Shown piece after piece: positions 27,513-34,989 of a stretch of DNA of 64,000 bases. The stretch lies in assembly GCF_022267315.1 (NCBI RefSeq), contig NZ_JAIKLE010000001.1, positions 248,001 to 312,000 on the forward strand. Reading direction: 5' to 3'. The stretch is from Maribellus maritimus (GTDB lineage Bacteria > Bacteroidota > Bacteroidia > Bacteroidales > Prolixibacteraceae). The notes under the pieces were generated by a model that was not told the origin of the DNA, searched no databases, and saw only the letters and a list, made by a program, of their open reading frames with translations. The number at the start of each line of letters is the position of its first letter. Positions within the stretch are counted from its first letter, which is position 1. A program made the position numbers and the translations under genes.

Positions 27513-28305
27513 AGTATAACCGTAATGGCTGTCCGATTTGTAAAACCGAATTTTCAGTAATCTCATTTAAACGACAGATTTCCGCTATTGAAGTTTTGAA
27601 CTTTCGGGAAATCACCCACAGCGAATCGCCTGAGCAAACTTTATAATACTCAGGTACTGCAACATTATTTGAATAGCCTTTTGGTTTTAATTCTTTGTGC
27701 AGGGCCGCCAAAGTTTTGGCATGACAAGCATCATTTCTCACTTTCTGATTCTCGTAGTCAAACACCAGCTCTGAGTCAAATACACGTCCGTTTTCGTGTA
27801 TCTCAAAATGTAAATGACTGGTAGTTGCTCTTCCTGTTGAGCCTGCCAGTCCAATTGCTTCGCCCTTGTTCACCCACGAATGTTTTTCTACCAAAAATTT
27901 AGACAAATGTCCATAATAAGTTTCCAAATTATTTTTGTGCTGAAGCACGACCAAATTTCCAAAACCATAATAATAGCTCGATCGGGAAACAACACCACCA
28001 CATACTGCATAAATGGTATCGCCTTTTTGCATTTTTATATCGGTTCCGTAATGCATTCTGCCCGAACGCGGCCCAAAACGACTGATTATTTTTCTGCCTT
28101 CACCGGGAACATCAAATTCAGCAAAATAAGATTGATTTGTGTCGTTTTTTTGTTTTTGAATAGAATCAAACTGAAAAATCGTTACTGCTGAAAGATATCC
28201 AGGGACAACAATTAAAGAATCCGTATTTACATATTGGGCGCGCACTTGTACAAAGCTCAAAACAAAAACAAATAAGCATAGCGGTAAAAGGTATTTTCCG
28301 GACAT
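27511..28305 (-). CDS. M23 metallopeptidase with C-terminal LysM
   Basis: A 264-residue secreted protein. ATG 28305 opens a clear signal peptide (MSGKYLLPLCLFVFVLSFVQVRAQ), so the upstream TTG at 28365 is not used. The LytM/M23 domain (about 75-190) shows the zinc motifs HYGTD (HxxxD) and HLHFEI (HxH), with FGPRSGRMHYG before the first. One LysM repeat (about 215-264, VCSGDSLWVISRKF...LQIGQPLRLY) binds peptidoglycan. It should be a periplasmic endopeptidase cleaving peptide cross-links, or a regulator of one. Gene order beyond the shared terminator gives no further clue. Confidence 0.9.
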   Translation of the reverse strand: MSGKYLLPLCLFVFVLSFVQVRAQYVNTDSLIVVPGYLSAVTIFQFDSIQKQKNDTNQSYFAEFDVPGEGRKIISRFGPRSGRMHYGTDIKMQKGDTIYAVCGGVVSRSSYYYGFGNLVVLQHKNNLETYYGHLSKFLVEKHSWVNKGEAIGLAGSTGRATTSHLHFEIHENGRVFDSELVFDYENQKVRNDACHAKTLAALHKELKPKGYSNNVAVPEYYKVCSGDSLWVISRKFKTSIAEICRLNEITENSVLQIGQPLRLY

Positions 28306-28411
28306 AAAACTCCAATTTCCCGCAATACTAATCAAAAAATAAATTCTATTTTTCTTTCTCAGCAACTTTTTACAAACACAAACAATTCATTTGAGAAGTA
28401 TTAACAATAGC

Positions 28412-28789
28412 TCAAAATGGAAGCTTCTTCCAAACGCCAACAAATAACAAAATCCATCCGGCGATAAAACTCAAACCGCCCAGCGGAGTTATGGCCCCCA
28501 AAACTTTTATTCCTGAAACTGCGAGAACATACAAACTTCCTGAAAACAACACAATTCCGGCAGCTAATAAAATAGCTGACCATTTTAAATACACCGAAGG
28601 CATTGAGATTGATAACACACCAACAAGCAATAATCCCAAGGCATGGTAAAAATGATACTCAACGCCTGTTTTGTATGTTTGTAACATTTCATCAGATAAG
28701 TGTGATTTTAATCCGTGTGCCCCAAAAGCACCAATGCCAACAGCCAGTGCCATTAACAAGGAGGCGGACATAAGTATTGTTTTGCTCAT
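28412..28789 (-). CDS. DUF423 small membrane protein
   Basis: A 125-residue inner-membrane protein with four hydrophobic segments. The family-typical N-terminus is MSKTILMSASLLMALAVGIGAFGAHGLK-like, with GAFGAHGL visible, then YHFYHALGLLLVG and a late ITPLGGLSFIAGWILL. It belongs to DUF423 (YgdD/TMEM256 group), whose biochemical function is unknown. ATG 28789 is preferred to an in-frame TTG three codons upstream because it gives the canonical start. Confidence 0.87.
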   Translation of the reverse strand: MSKTILMSASLLMALAVGIGAFGAHGLKSHLSDEMLQTYKTGVEYHFYHALGLLLVGVLSISMPSVYLKWSAILLAAGIVLFSGSLYVLAVSGIKVLGAITPLGGLSFIAGWILLFVGVWKKLPF

Positions 28790-28940
28790 TTCCTTCAATT
28801 TTTAAATGATTTAGTTTGATTAACAATTACAGATATCGGAAGTTTTGTTTTGTTCGAAGAAATAAAACAAAAACAGGACACCAAAGGACAGCCCATTTAA
28901 ATCACTTTTCTTATTTTGCAGTTGGATTAAATCGAAAAAA

Positions 28941-30173
28941 ATGGAACTGAACGAAAGTATATTTATTTCTTTCCCTGAGCCGGAAGAACTGTTGAACGGG
29001 TATAAAAAGCAAACAAAAAAACCACTTCCCGATATTAACGGACACATTCACACGCCCCATTCTTTTAGTGCTTTTTCTGAAATAGAGCAGGCATTTCAGT
29101 TAACAGATGAAGCGGGTGTTTCTGTTTTGGGAATCAACGATTTTTATACAACCGATGGCTACGACGAATTTGCAGCACTGGCAAAAAAATATAAAATCTT
29201 TCCGCTGTTTAATATCGAATTTATGGCTTTGCAAAAAGACTTGCAGGAAGCCGGAGTTCGGGTAAACGACCCCAGCAATCCGGGAAGAACTTATTTTAGT
29301 GGAAAAGGACTACGGCAACCCGCAAAAATGAGTGAAACTTCCTTCAAAAAAATTAAAGATTTACAGGAAGAAAGTAACCGCCAGACTTTTGAGATGGTAA
29401 CAAAACTAAATGCTTTTTTTGCGGAAAATAAAATTGATATTCAGTTTGATGCGGCAGAAGTGCAACAGCGACTGGCAAAAAACCTGTTTCGCGAACGGCA
29501 CATTGCGCAGGCCATTCGGATTGCAGTTTTTGAAAAAGAAGAAACAGACCTTGGGCGCGCTGCACTTTTAAATGCCATTTTTCAGGGGAAAACAATAAAG
29601 TCGGCCATTGACGATTTTGCCGGCTTGGAAAATGAAATTCGCGGCAACCTCCTAAAATCAGGAGGTGCGGCTTTTGTTCCTGAAGATCCAAAAGCATTTC
29701 TTTCGCTGGAGGAAGTAAAAGAAATTATTATCGACGCTGGTGGAATTCCGTGTTATCCGGTTTTACTCGACTTTGGAAATGGAAACTTTACCGATTACGA
29801 AGCCGACAAAGAAAAGCTACTTCAGGAATTACTAAAAAATGATGTTTATTCCATTGAACTTATTCCGGCAAGAAACAACTACGATATATTTAAAAACTTT
29901 GTAAAATTCTTTAATAAAAACGGTTTTGCAATCACCTTTGGAAGCGAACACAACACGCCCAAACTCGACCCGATAAAATTAAGCGGTGGCGGAGGTATTG
30001 AACTCGACGACGAATTAAAAACAATTAATTACGAAGGTGCAGCAGTGGTTGCAGCTCATCAATATTTAATTGCGAAAGGAAAAGAAGGTTACCTTAACGG
30101 GAAAAAAGCAAAAACCGGAGAAAAAGAATATTTTATTGAACTGGGAAAAGCTGTAATTGCCTATTTTCAGTAA
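28941..30173 (+). CDS. PHP-domain protein, putative phosphoesterase
   Basis: A 410-residue cytoplasmic protein. The PHP metal-binding start is seen in NGHIHTPHSFSAFSE (HxH motif, about residues 34-42), with GINDFYTTDGYDEF, FPLFNIEFMAL, and late metal ligands in FGSEHNTP. PHP domains act as phosphoesterases, for example histidinol phosphatase and polymerase proofreading domains. A long helical insert (about 110-200) is unusual and its role is unknown. It is followed by a terminator and then by the aldolase-dehydrogenase operon, with which it may work. Confidence 0.75.
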   Translation: MELNESIFISFPEPEELLNGYKKQTKKPLPDINGHIHTPHSFSAFSEIEQAFQLTDEAGVSVLGINDFYTTDGYDEFAALAKKYKIFPLFNIEFMALQKDLQEAGVRVNDPSNPGRTYFSGKGLRQPAKMSETSFKKIKDLQEESNRQTFEMVTKLNAFFAENKIDIQFDAAEVQQRLAKNLFRERHIAQAIRIAVFEKEETDLGRAALLNAIFQGKTIKSAIDDFAGLENEIRGNLLKSGGAAFVPEDPKAFLSLEEVKEIIIDAGGIPCYPVLLDFGNGNFTDYEADKEKLLQELLKNDVYSIELIPARNNYDIFKNFVKFFNKNGFAITFGSEHNTPKLDPIKLSGGGGIELDDELKTINYEGAAVVAAHQYLIAKGKEGYLNGKKAKTGEKEYFIELGKAVIAYFQ

Positions 30174-30189
30174 ACCTAATAGATCGATT

Positions 30190-30222
30190 AACCTTGAAGC
30201 CCTAAAAATCTTCAAGGTTTTT
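30190..30222 (+). terminator. Terminator after the PHP gene
   Basis: AACCTTGAAG pairs with CTTCAAGGTT around CCCTAAAAAT, followed by TTTT. It separates the PHP gene from the aldolase gene 20 bases downstream, so that gene either has a promoter inside the PHP gene or depends on read-through. Confidence 0.75.
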
Positions 30223-30241
30223 AAATGTAAAAACAAAAATC

Positions 30242-32218
30242 ATGAAACCGGAAATAAAAGATTTAATCGACGTTTCACGCTTTTACGGACAAAACAAAGG
30301 ATACGTAATTGCAGGGGGCGGAAACACTTCTTATAAAGATGAAAATAATCTCTGGATAAAAGCCAGCGGCACCAACCTCGGAAATATTGATGAAGATGGT
30401 TTTTGCGTGCTCGATCGTCAAAAATTAAACGACATTCCGAACCAACAATTTTCTGAAGATTCGGCCGCACGTGAAGAACAGGTAAAAAATGCACTTTTAA
30501 ATGCGCGTATAAATCCGGATTCCGGCTTGCGCCCATCGGTAGAAACTTCGCTGCATAACCTGTTTAGCTACAGTTTTGTGGTGCATACCCACATGACTTT
30601 GATAAACGGATTAATGTGCAGTCAACTGGCAAAAGAAAAAACACTGGAGATTTTTGGAGAAGAAGTACTTTATGTTCCCTACTCCGATCCGGGATACATT
30701 TTGTTCAAAATAATAGCCGACGAAATTGCAAAATACAACGAAAAATATAGCTGCGACCCGAAAATTGTGCTTATCCAAAACCATGGAATATTTGTGGCTG
30801 CCAATTCAATAGATGAAATCAACGGTATTTATGCAGGAATAGAATCAAAATTAAAAAGCACTTTTGAAGTATTTCCGGAAGAAAAAGAAATCGCAGTATC
30901 CGACAAAATGGTAGAAGTTCTGCCGGCTGCGAGAATGTTGCTTTCTAAAGAAAAATTAAAAGTTGCCACCGCTTTTAACAGCTCCTGGATTTTGGGTTTT
31001 ATTGAAAATAAAGAAAGTTTCGACAAAGGACTTTCCCGTCCGTTCAATCCCGACCAAATGGTGTATTGTATGGCGGAATATCTTTTTATTGAAAATAGTG
31101 AAACTTCAGAAAATATTATTTCAGAGACACAATCAAAAATTGAAGAATTCAAATCGCGCAGAGGTGTAATGCCCAAAATCATTTTTATTCAAAATGAAGG
31201 CGTAATTGCAGCGGAAGATTCAGCTGCGTCTGTTGAATATTTAAAAGATATTGTAAACGATTTTTGCCAGATTAGCAAACTTTCCGAAAACTTTGGTGGC
31301 CAGCACCCGATGACTCCCGAGCAGGTAGCTTTTATTGAGAGCTGGGAAGTAGAAAATTATCGCAAAAAAGTTTCGCTGGGAGGAAAACCACAAGGCCGGC
31401 TGGAAAACCGGATAATAGTTGTAACCGGTGCAGCCCAGGGATTTGGAGCTGGCGTTGCTCAGGTTCTCCACAACGACGGGGCCAACATTATTATTGCCGA
31501 TTTAAACGAAGAAAAAGGAAAAGAGTTTGCCGATAAACTGAATGCTAAAGGCACAAAAAATAAAGCTTTTTTTGCAAAAGTAAACGTTTCAGAAGGCGCT
31601 TCCGTGGAAAATCTGGTAAAAGAAACAACATTGAAGTTTGGCGGTTTGGATGTGATGATTTCCAACGCCGGAATTTTGCGCGCGGGCAGTTTGGATGAAA
31701 TGGATCAGGCTACTTTCGAGCTCATGACAAAAGTAAATTACACCGGTTATTTCCTCTGTTCGAAATACGCACAAAAAGTGATGAAAATCCAGCATAAATA
31801 CAAACCCGGATTTTACATGGACATCATCCAAATCAACTCAAAATCGGGGCTAAAAGGCAGCAACAAAAATTTTGCCTACGCCGGAGGAAAATTTGGAGGA
31901 ATCGGTCTCACCCAGTCATTTGCTCTTGAATTAATGCCGTTTAATATCAAGGTGAATTCCATTTGTCCGGGAAACTTTTTTGACGGCCCGTTGTGGAGCG
32001 ACCCGGAAAATGGGTTATTCGTTCAATATTTAAAAGCAGGAAAGGTACCTGGCGCCAAAACCATTGGCGATGTTAAAGCGTTTTATGAAGCACAGGTTCC
32101 TGCCGGACGTGGTTGCACCGCAGAAGACGTAGCAAAGGCCATTTTTTATGTTATCGACCAGGAATACGAAACCGGGCAGGCAGTACCCGTTACCGGCGGA
32201 CAAAATATGTTGAAATAA
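30242..32218 (+). CDS. Bifunctional class II aldolase / short-chain dehydrogenase
   Basis: A 658-residue fusion. The N-terminal half (1-360) is a class II aldolase domain with VIAGGGNTSYKD, IKASGTNL, the zinc-binding HTHM and QNHGIFVA. The C-terminal half (about 380-658) is an SDR with the NAD motif VTGAAQGFG, NAGIL, the catalytic Ser in INSKSG and YAGGKFG (YxxxK). This is the architecture of RhaD-like rhamnulose-1-phosphate aldolase/lactaldehyde dehydrogenase proteins (YuxG type). One protein could cleave a sugar 1-phosphate and oxidise the resulting aldehyde. It is the first gene of a putative three-gene operon. The sugar is uncertain because no kinase or isomerase is adjacent. Confidence 0.88.
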   Translation: MKPEIKDLIDVSRFYGQNKGYVIAGGGNTSYKDENNLWIKASGTNLGNIDEDGFCVLDRQKLNDIPNQQFSEDSAAREEQVKNALLNARINPDSGLRPSVETSLHNLFSYSFVVHTHMTLINGLMCSQLAKEKTLEIFGEEVLYVPYSDPGYILFKIIADEIAKYNEKYSCDPKIVLIQNHGIFVAANSIDEINGIYAGIESKLKSTFEVFPEEKEIAVSDKMVEVLPAARMLLSKEKLKVATAFNSSWILGFIENKESFDKGLSRPFNPDQMVYCMAEYLFIENSETSENIISETQSKIEEFKSRRGVMPKIIFIQNEGVIAAEDSAASVEYLKDIVNDFCQISKLSENFGGQHPMTPEQVAFIESWEVENYRKKVSLGGKPQGRLENRIIVVTGAAQGFGAGVAQVLHNDGANIIIADLNEEKGKEFADKLNAKGTKNKAFFAKVNVSEGASVENLVKETTLKFGGLDVMISNAGILRAGSLDEMDQATFELMTKVNYTGYFLCSKYAQKVMKIQHKYKPGFYMDIIQINSKSGLKGSNKNFAYAGGKFGGIGLTQSFALELMPFNIKVNSICPGNFFDGPLWSDPENGLFVQYLKAGKVPGAKTIGDVKAFYEAQVPAGRGCTAEDVAKAIFYVIDQEYETGQAVPVTGGQNMLK

Positions 32219-32222
32219 AAAG

Positions 32223-32249
32223 CCTCCCCCAGCCCCTCCGAGGGAGGGG
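32223..32249. repeat. Palindromic GC-rich intergenic repeat, copy 1
   Basis: CCCCTCC (32233-32239) pairs with GGAGGGG (32243-32249) around GAG, in a stretch much richer in G and C than its AT-rich neighbours. It lies five bases after the aldolase stop. A related palindrome is inside the next gene at 32355-32371. Confidence 0.6.
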
Positions 32250-32314
32250 AGCAAGAAAAGCCACTTCCAAGGAAAAGGATAAAGAAAGTACCGAAACGAT
32301 TAAAAACAAAAGAT

Positions 32315-33652
32315 ATGAAAAATACAAATAACACTCAACCAACTTCGTCTTTTTCCTCCCCTTCGGGGAGGTCAGGAGGGGCCCTCACAAAAGCAGTACG
32401 ATTATACGGAAAAAAAGATTTGCGTTTGGAAGAATTTGAACTTCCGCAAATTAAAGATGACGAGATTTTAGCAAAAGTAGTGTCGGACAGTATTTGTATG
32501 TCGAGCTACAAAGCTGCAACACAGGGAACTGACCACAAGCGCGTTCCGAACGATGCCGCCGAAAATCCGATAATTATCGGGCATGAATTTGCAGGCGAAA
32601 TTGTAGAAGTTGGCGCGCAGTGGCAGCACAAATTTAAATCGGGACAAAAATTTTCGATTCAACCGGCTATCTATTATGAAGACGGGCCGGTAGGAATTTT
32701 AAGTGCACCGGGCTATTCCTATCAAAATATTGGCGGCGACGCTACTTATGTAATTATTCCAAAAGACGTACTTATTCAGGATTGTTTGCTGGCTTACGAA
32801 GGCCCTGGTTTTTACCCTGCCTCGCTTTCCGAGCCTCTGAGCTGCGTAATTGGCGCAATGCATGCGAATTATCATACCACACCTGGTTCGTACATTCACC
32901 AAATGGAAATTAAACAAGGTGGAAAAATGGCGATTCTTGCCGGAGTTGGACCAATGGGACTCGCTGCAATTAACTACGTAGTTAGCCGCGAAGATCGCAA
33001 GCCCTCGTTAATGGTGGTTACTGATATTGCCCAGGATCGCTTAGACCGTGCTGCCGAAATTTTCCCAACAGCATGGGCAAAAGAAAACGGAATTGAATTG
33101 ATTTATCTGAATACCGGCGATATTGAAAATCCGGTGGAAAAACTAAAAGAAATTTCAGGTGGTGGTTACGACGATGTTTTTGTTTTTGCTCCGGTAGCTC
33201 CGGTAGTTGAACAGGCTGATGCAATTTTGGCACACGATGGTTGTTTAAACTTTTTTGCAGGTCCATCGAACCCTGAATTCTCCGCAAAATTAAATTTTTA
33301 CAACGTTCACTATGCATATACACACATCGTGGGAACATCGGGCGGAAACAACGACGACATGGTTGAGGCACTCGATTGTATGAGTAAAGGATTGGACCCG
33401 GCCGGATTAATTACACACGTTGGAGGACTGAATGCTGTTGCCGAAACCACACTCAATCTTCCAAATGTTCCCGGCGGAAAAAAATTGATTTACACACATA
33501 AAAACTTACCTTTGGCAGCCATTTCCGATTTTGAAGAAATGGGAAAAACTAATCCGCTTTATGCGGAACTGGCAAAATTGGTAGCAAAAACAAAAGGCTT
33601 GTGGAATGTGGAAGCTGAGGAATATTTGCTGGCAAATGCGCCGGAAATTTAA
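32315..33652 (+). CDS. Zinc-type alcohol/polyol dehydrogenase (MDR), repeat in N-terminus
   Basis: A 445-residue medium-chain dehydrogenase/reductase. Likely zinc ligands are Cys in SICMSSYK, the GHE motif (IIIGHEFAGEIVEVG) and Glu in SLSEPLSCVIGA. The cofactor site is ILAGVGPMGLAAI. It resembles sorbitol dehydrogenase and sorbose-1-phosphate reductase groups. The conserved domain begins at KAVRLYGKKDLRLEEFELP. The preceding ~25 residues (with SSPSGRSGG) are low-complexity and are encoded by the GC-rich palindrome at 32355. No closer ATG before the core is seen, so this start is kept. The repeat has apparently become coding sequence. It lies between the aldolase and the inositol-phosphatase-like gene. 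Confidence 0.83.
   Translation: MKNTNNTQPTSSFSSPSGRSGGALTKAVRLYGKKDLRLEEFELPQIKDDEILAKVVSDSICMSSYKAATQGTDHKRVPNDAAENPIIIGHEFAGEIVEVGAQWQHKFKSGQKFSIQPAIYYEDGPVGILSAPGYSYQNIGGDATYVIIPKDVLIQDCLLAYEGPGFYPASLSEPLSCVIGAMHANYHTTPGSYIHQMEIKQGGKMAILAGVGPMGLAAINYVVSREDRKPSLMVVTDIAQDRLDRAAEIFPTAWAKENGIELIYLNTGDIENPVEKLKEISGGGYDDVFVFAPVAPVVEQADAILAHDGCLNFFAGPSNPEFSAKLNFYNVHYAYTHIVGTSGGNNDDMVEALDCMSKGLDPAGLITHVGGLNAVAETTLNLPNVPGGKKLIYTHKNLPLAAISDFEEMGKTNPLYAELAKLVAKTKGLWNVEAEEYLLANAPEI
32355..32380. repeat. Palindromic GC-rich repeat inside a coding region, copy 2
   Basis: CCTCCCC (32355-32361) pairs with GGGGAGG (32365-32371) around TTC, followed by TCAGGAGGG. It is in frame near the 5' end of the dehydrogenase gene and encodes SSPSGRSGG. 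Compare copy 1 at 32223 and a diverged relative at 41941. Confidence 0.6.
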
Positions 33653-33666
33653 ATAAATTTGTGTGT

Positions 33667-34443
33667 ATGCTCAACCTTTCCAACGATTTAGAAACAGCGC
33701 TTAAAGCCGCTCGTGCGGCGGCGACAATCATTGAAAAGAATTATAATAAAACACAGAATTCAAGTGTAAAAGACGGGTCGAAAGGACTGGTTACCGAAAC
33801 GGATTTGGAAGCCGACAGGGCCATCGTTAAAATTCTTACCGAGAATTCAACATATCCTATCTTAAGTGAAGAAAGCGGTGTTACAGGAAATTCCGACGGT
33901 CCGATTTGGGTTATCGACCCGCTGGACGGAACCAATAATTTTGCACGCTCCATCCCGCTTTTTGGTGTTTCCATTGGACTTATGTCAGGCAAAGAATCGT
34001 TGATTGGAGTAATTATCGATCCTGTTCACAAGAAAGAATATTACGCAACTAAAAGGGGGGGTGCTTTTTGCAATGGAAAACCCATTACGCTCCCTTTGTT
34101 TGACACAGAATATATTCCTATGATTTTTCTGAATCACGGCTACGATGAAAATCATCGTGGAAAATTCAAAAAATTTACTGCCGCTACTGCTTCTTCCTAC
34201 AACACACTAAAACTTGGCACAACTGCAATTGAACTCATTCAGGTGGCAAGCGGAGCCGTGGACGGATTTATTTGTGTGGGCGATGAACTTTGGGATTTTG
34301 CTGCCGGAATGGTTATCACTCAGGAAGCCGGTTGTGTTTTTACTGATTGGCAAGGAAAAACATGGGATGGAAAAAACAGTCAATTGCTGGTTACCCGTCC
34401 GGAAATTCATGAAGATTTGGTTGAACGACTAAAATTTATCTAA
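33667..34443 (+). CDS. Inositol-monophosphatase family phosphatase
   Basis: A 258-residue Mg-dependent phosphatase of the IMPase/FBPase superfamily. Metal-binding motifs are SEESG, the signature WVIDPLDGTNNF and late WDFAAGMVITQEAGC. ATG 33667 is preferred over a GTG two codons upstream. It begins 14 bases after the dehydrogenase stop, so it is almost certainly in the same transcript. It could remove a phosphate from a sugar or polyol intermediate of that pathway. A CysQ-type or inositol-phosphate activity is possible too. Confidence 0.88.
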   Translation: MLNLSNDLETALKAARAAATIIEKNYNKTQNSSVKDGSKGLVTETDLEADRAIVKILTENSTYPILSEESGVTGNSDGPIWVIDPLDGTNNFARSIPLFGVSIGLMSGKESLIGVIIDPVHKKEYYATKRGGAFCNGKPITLPLFDTEYIPMIFLNHGYDENHRGKFKKFTAATASSYNTLKLGTTAIELIQVASGAVDGFICVGDELWDFAAGMVITQEAGCVFTDWQGKTWDGKNSQLLVTRPEIHEDLVERLKFI

Positions 34444-34521
34444 ATTAGATTTCCGGTTTTATAGCCTCAACAAACCATAACAAATTTAATTTATGTAAAC
34501 TTGCGTTTCAAAATTTGAAAT

Positions 34522-34965
34522 ATGAAGATATTTTACACGGTTATTGTTCTACTGATTGGCTCTTTATTGGCTATCCAGGGAAGCATAAACACGCAGTTGA
34601 CTACATTTCTCAAACATCCGTTACAAGGAGCATTGGTAAATTTTCTGGTTGGCTTTTTATGTCTAGTGGCCCTTAATTTTATTTTCAGAACACAAATACC
34701 GGATTGGGGACATGTAAAAACGGCACCGGCACATCTTTTTATCGGCGGGTTACTGGGAGCAATTTTTGTTTCATCGGTTATTTTTTTTATACCCAAAATT
34801 GGTGTCAGTACGGCGTTGGCAGCATCCATTGCCGGACAGTTAGTCGCGGCTTCTGTAATCGACCACTTTGGTTTTTTTGGTCTGGCTACTCACCCGATTT
34901 CTGTTGGGCGAATTGCAGGGATACTGCTTCTGCTGGGTGGAATTTTTCTGATTCAAAAATATTAA
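34522..34965 (+). CDS. YdcZ/DUF606-type membrane transporter
   Basis: A 147-residue integral membrane protein with about five hydrophobic helices. It has the DUF606 pattern (LLAIQGSINTQL near the start, then ALVNFLVGFLCL, GGLLGAIFV, ALAASIAGQL and DHFGFFG). The family is placed in the drug/metabolite transporter superfamily, and its members are thought to work as pairs or dimers of half-size proteins. The substrate is unknown. A 78-base gap follows the phosphatase gene, so it may or may not belong to that operon. Confidence 0.8.
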   Translation: MKIFYTVIVLLIGSLLAIQGSINTQLTTFLKHPLQGALVNFLVGFLCLVALNFIFRTQIPDWGHVKTAPAHLFIGGLLGAIFVSSVIFFIPKIGVSTALAASIAGQLVAASVIDHFGFFGLATHPISVGRIAGILLLLGGIFLIQKY

Positions 34966-34989
34966 TCCGCTTCAAAATGCCATTTCCAA

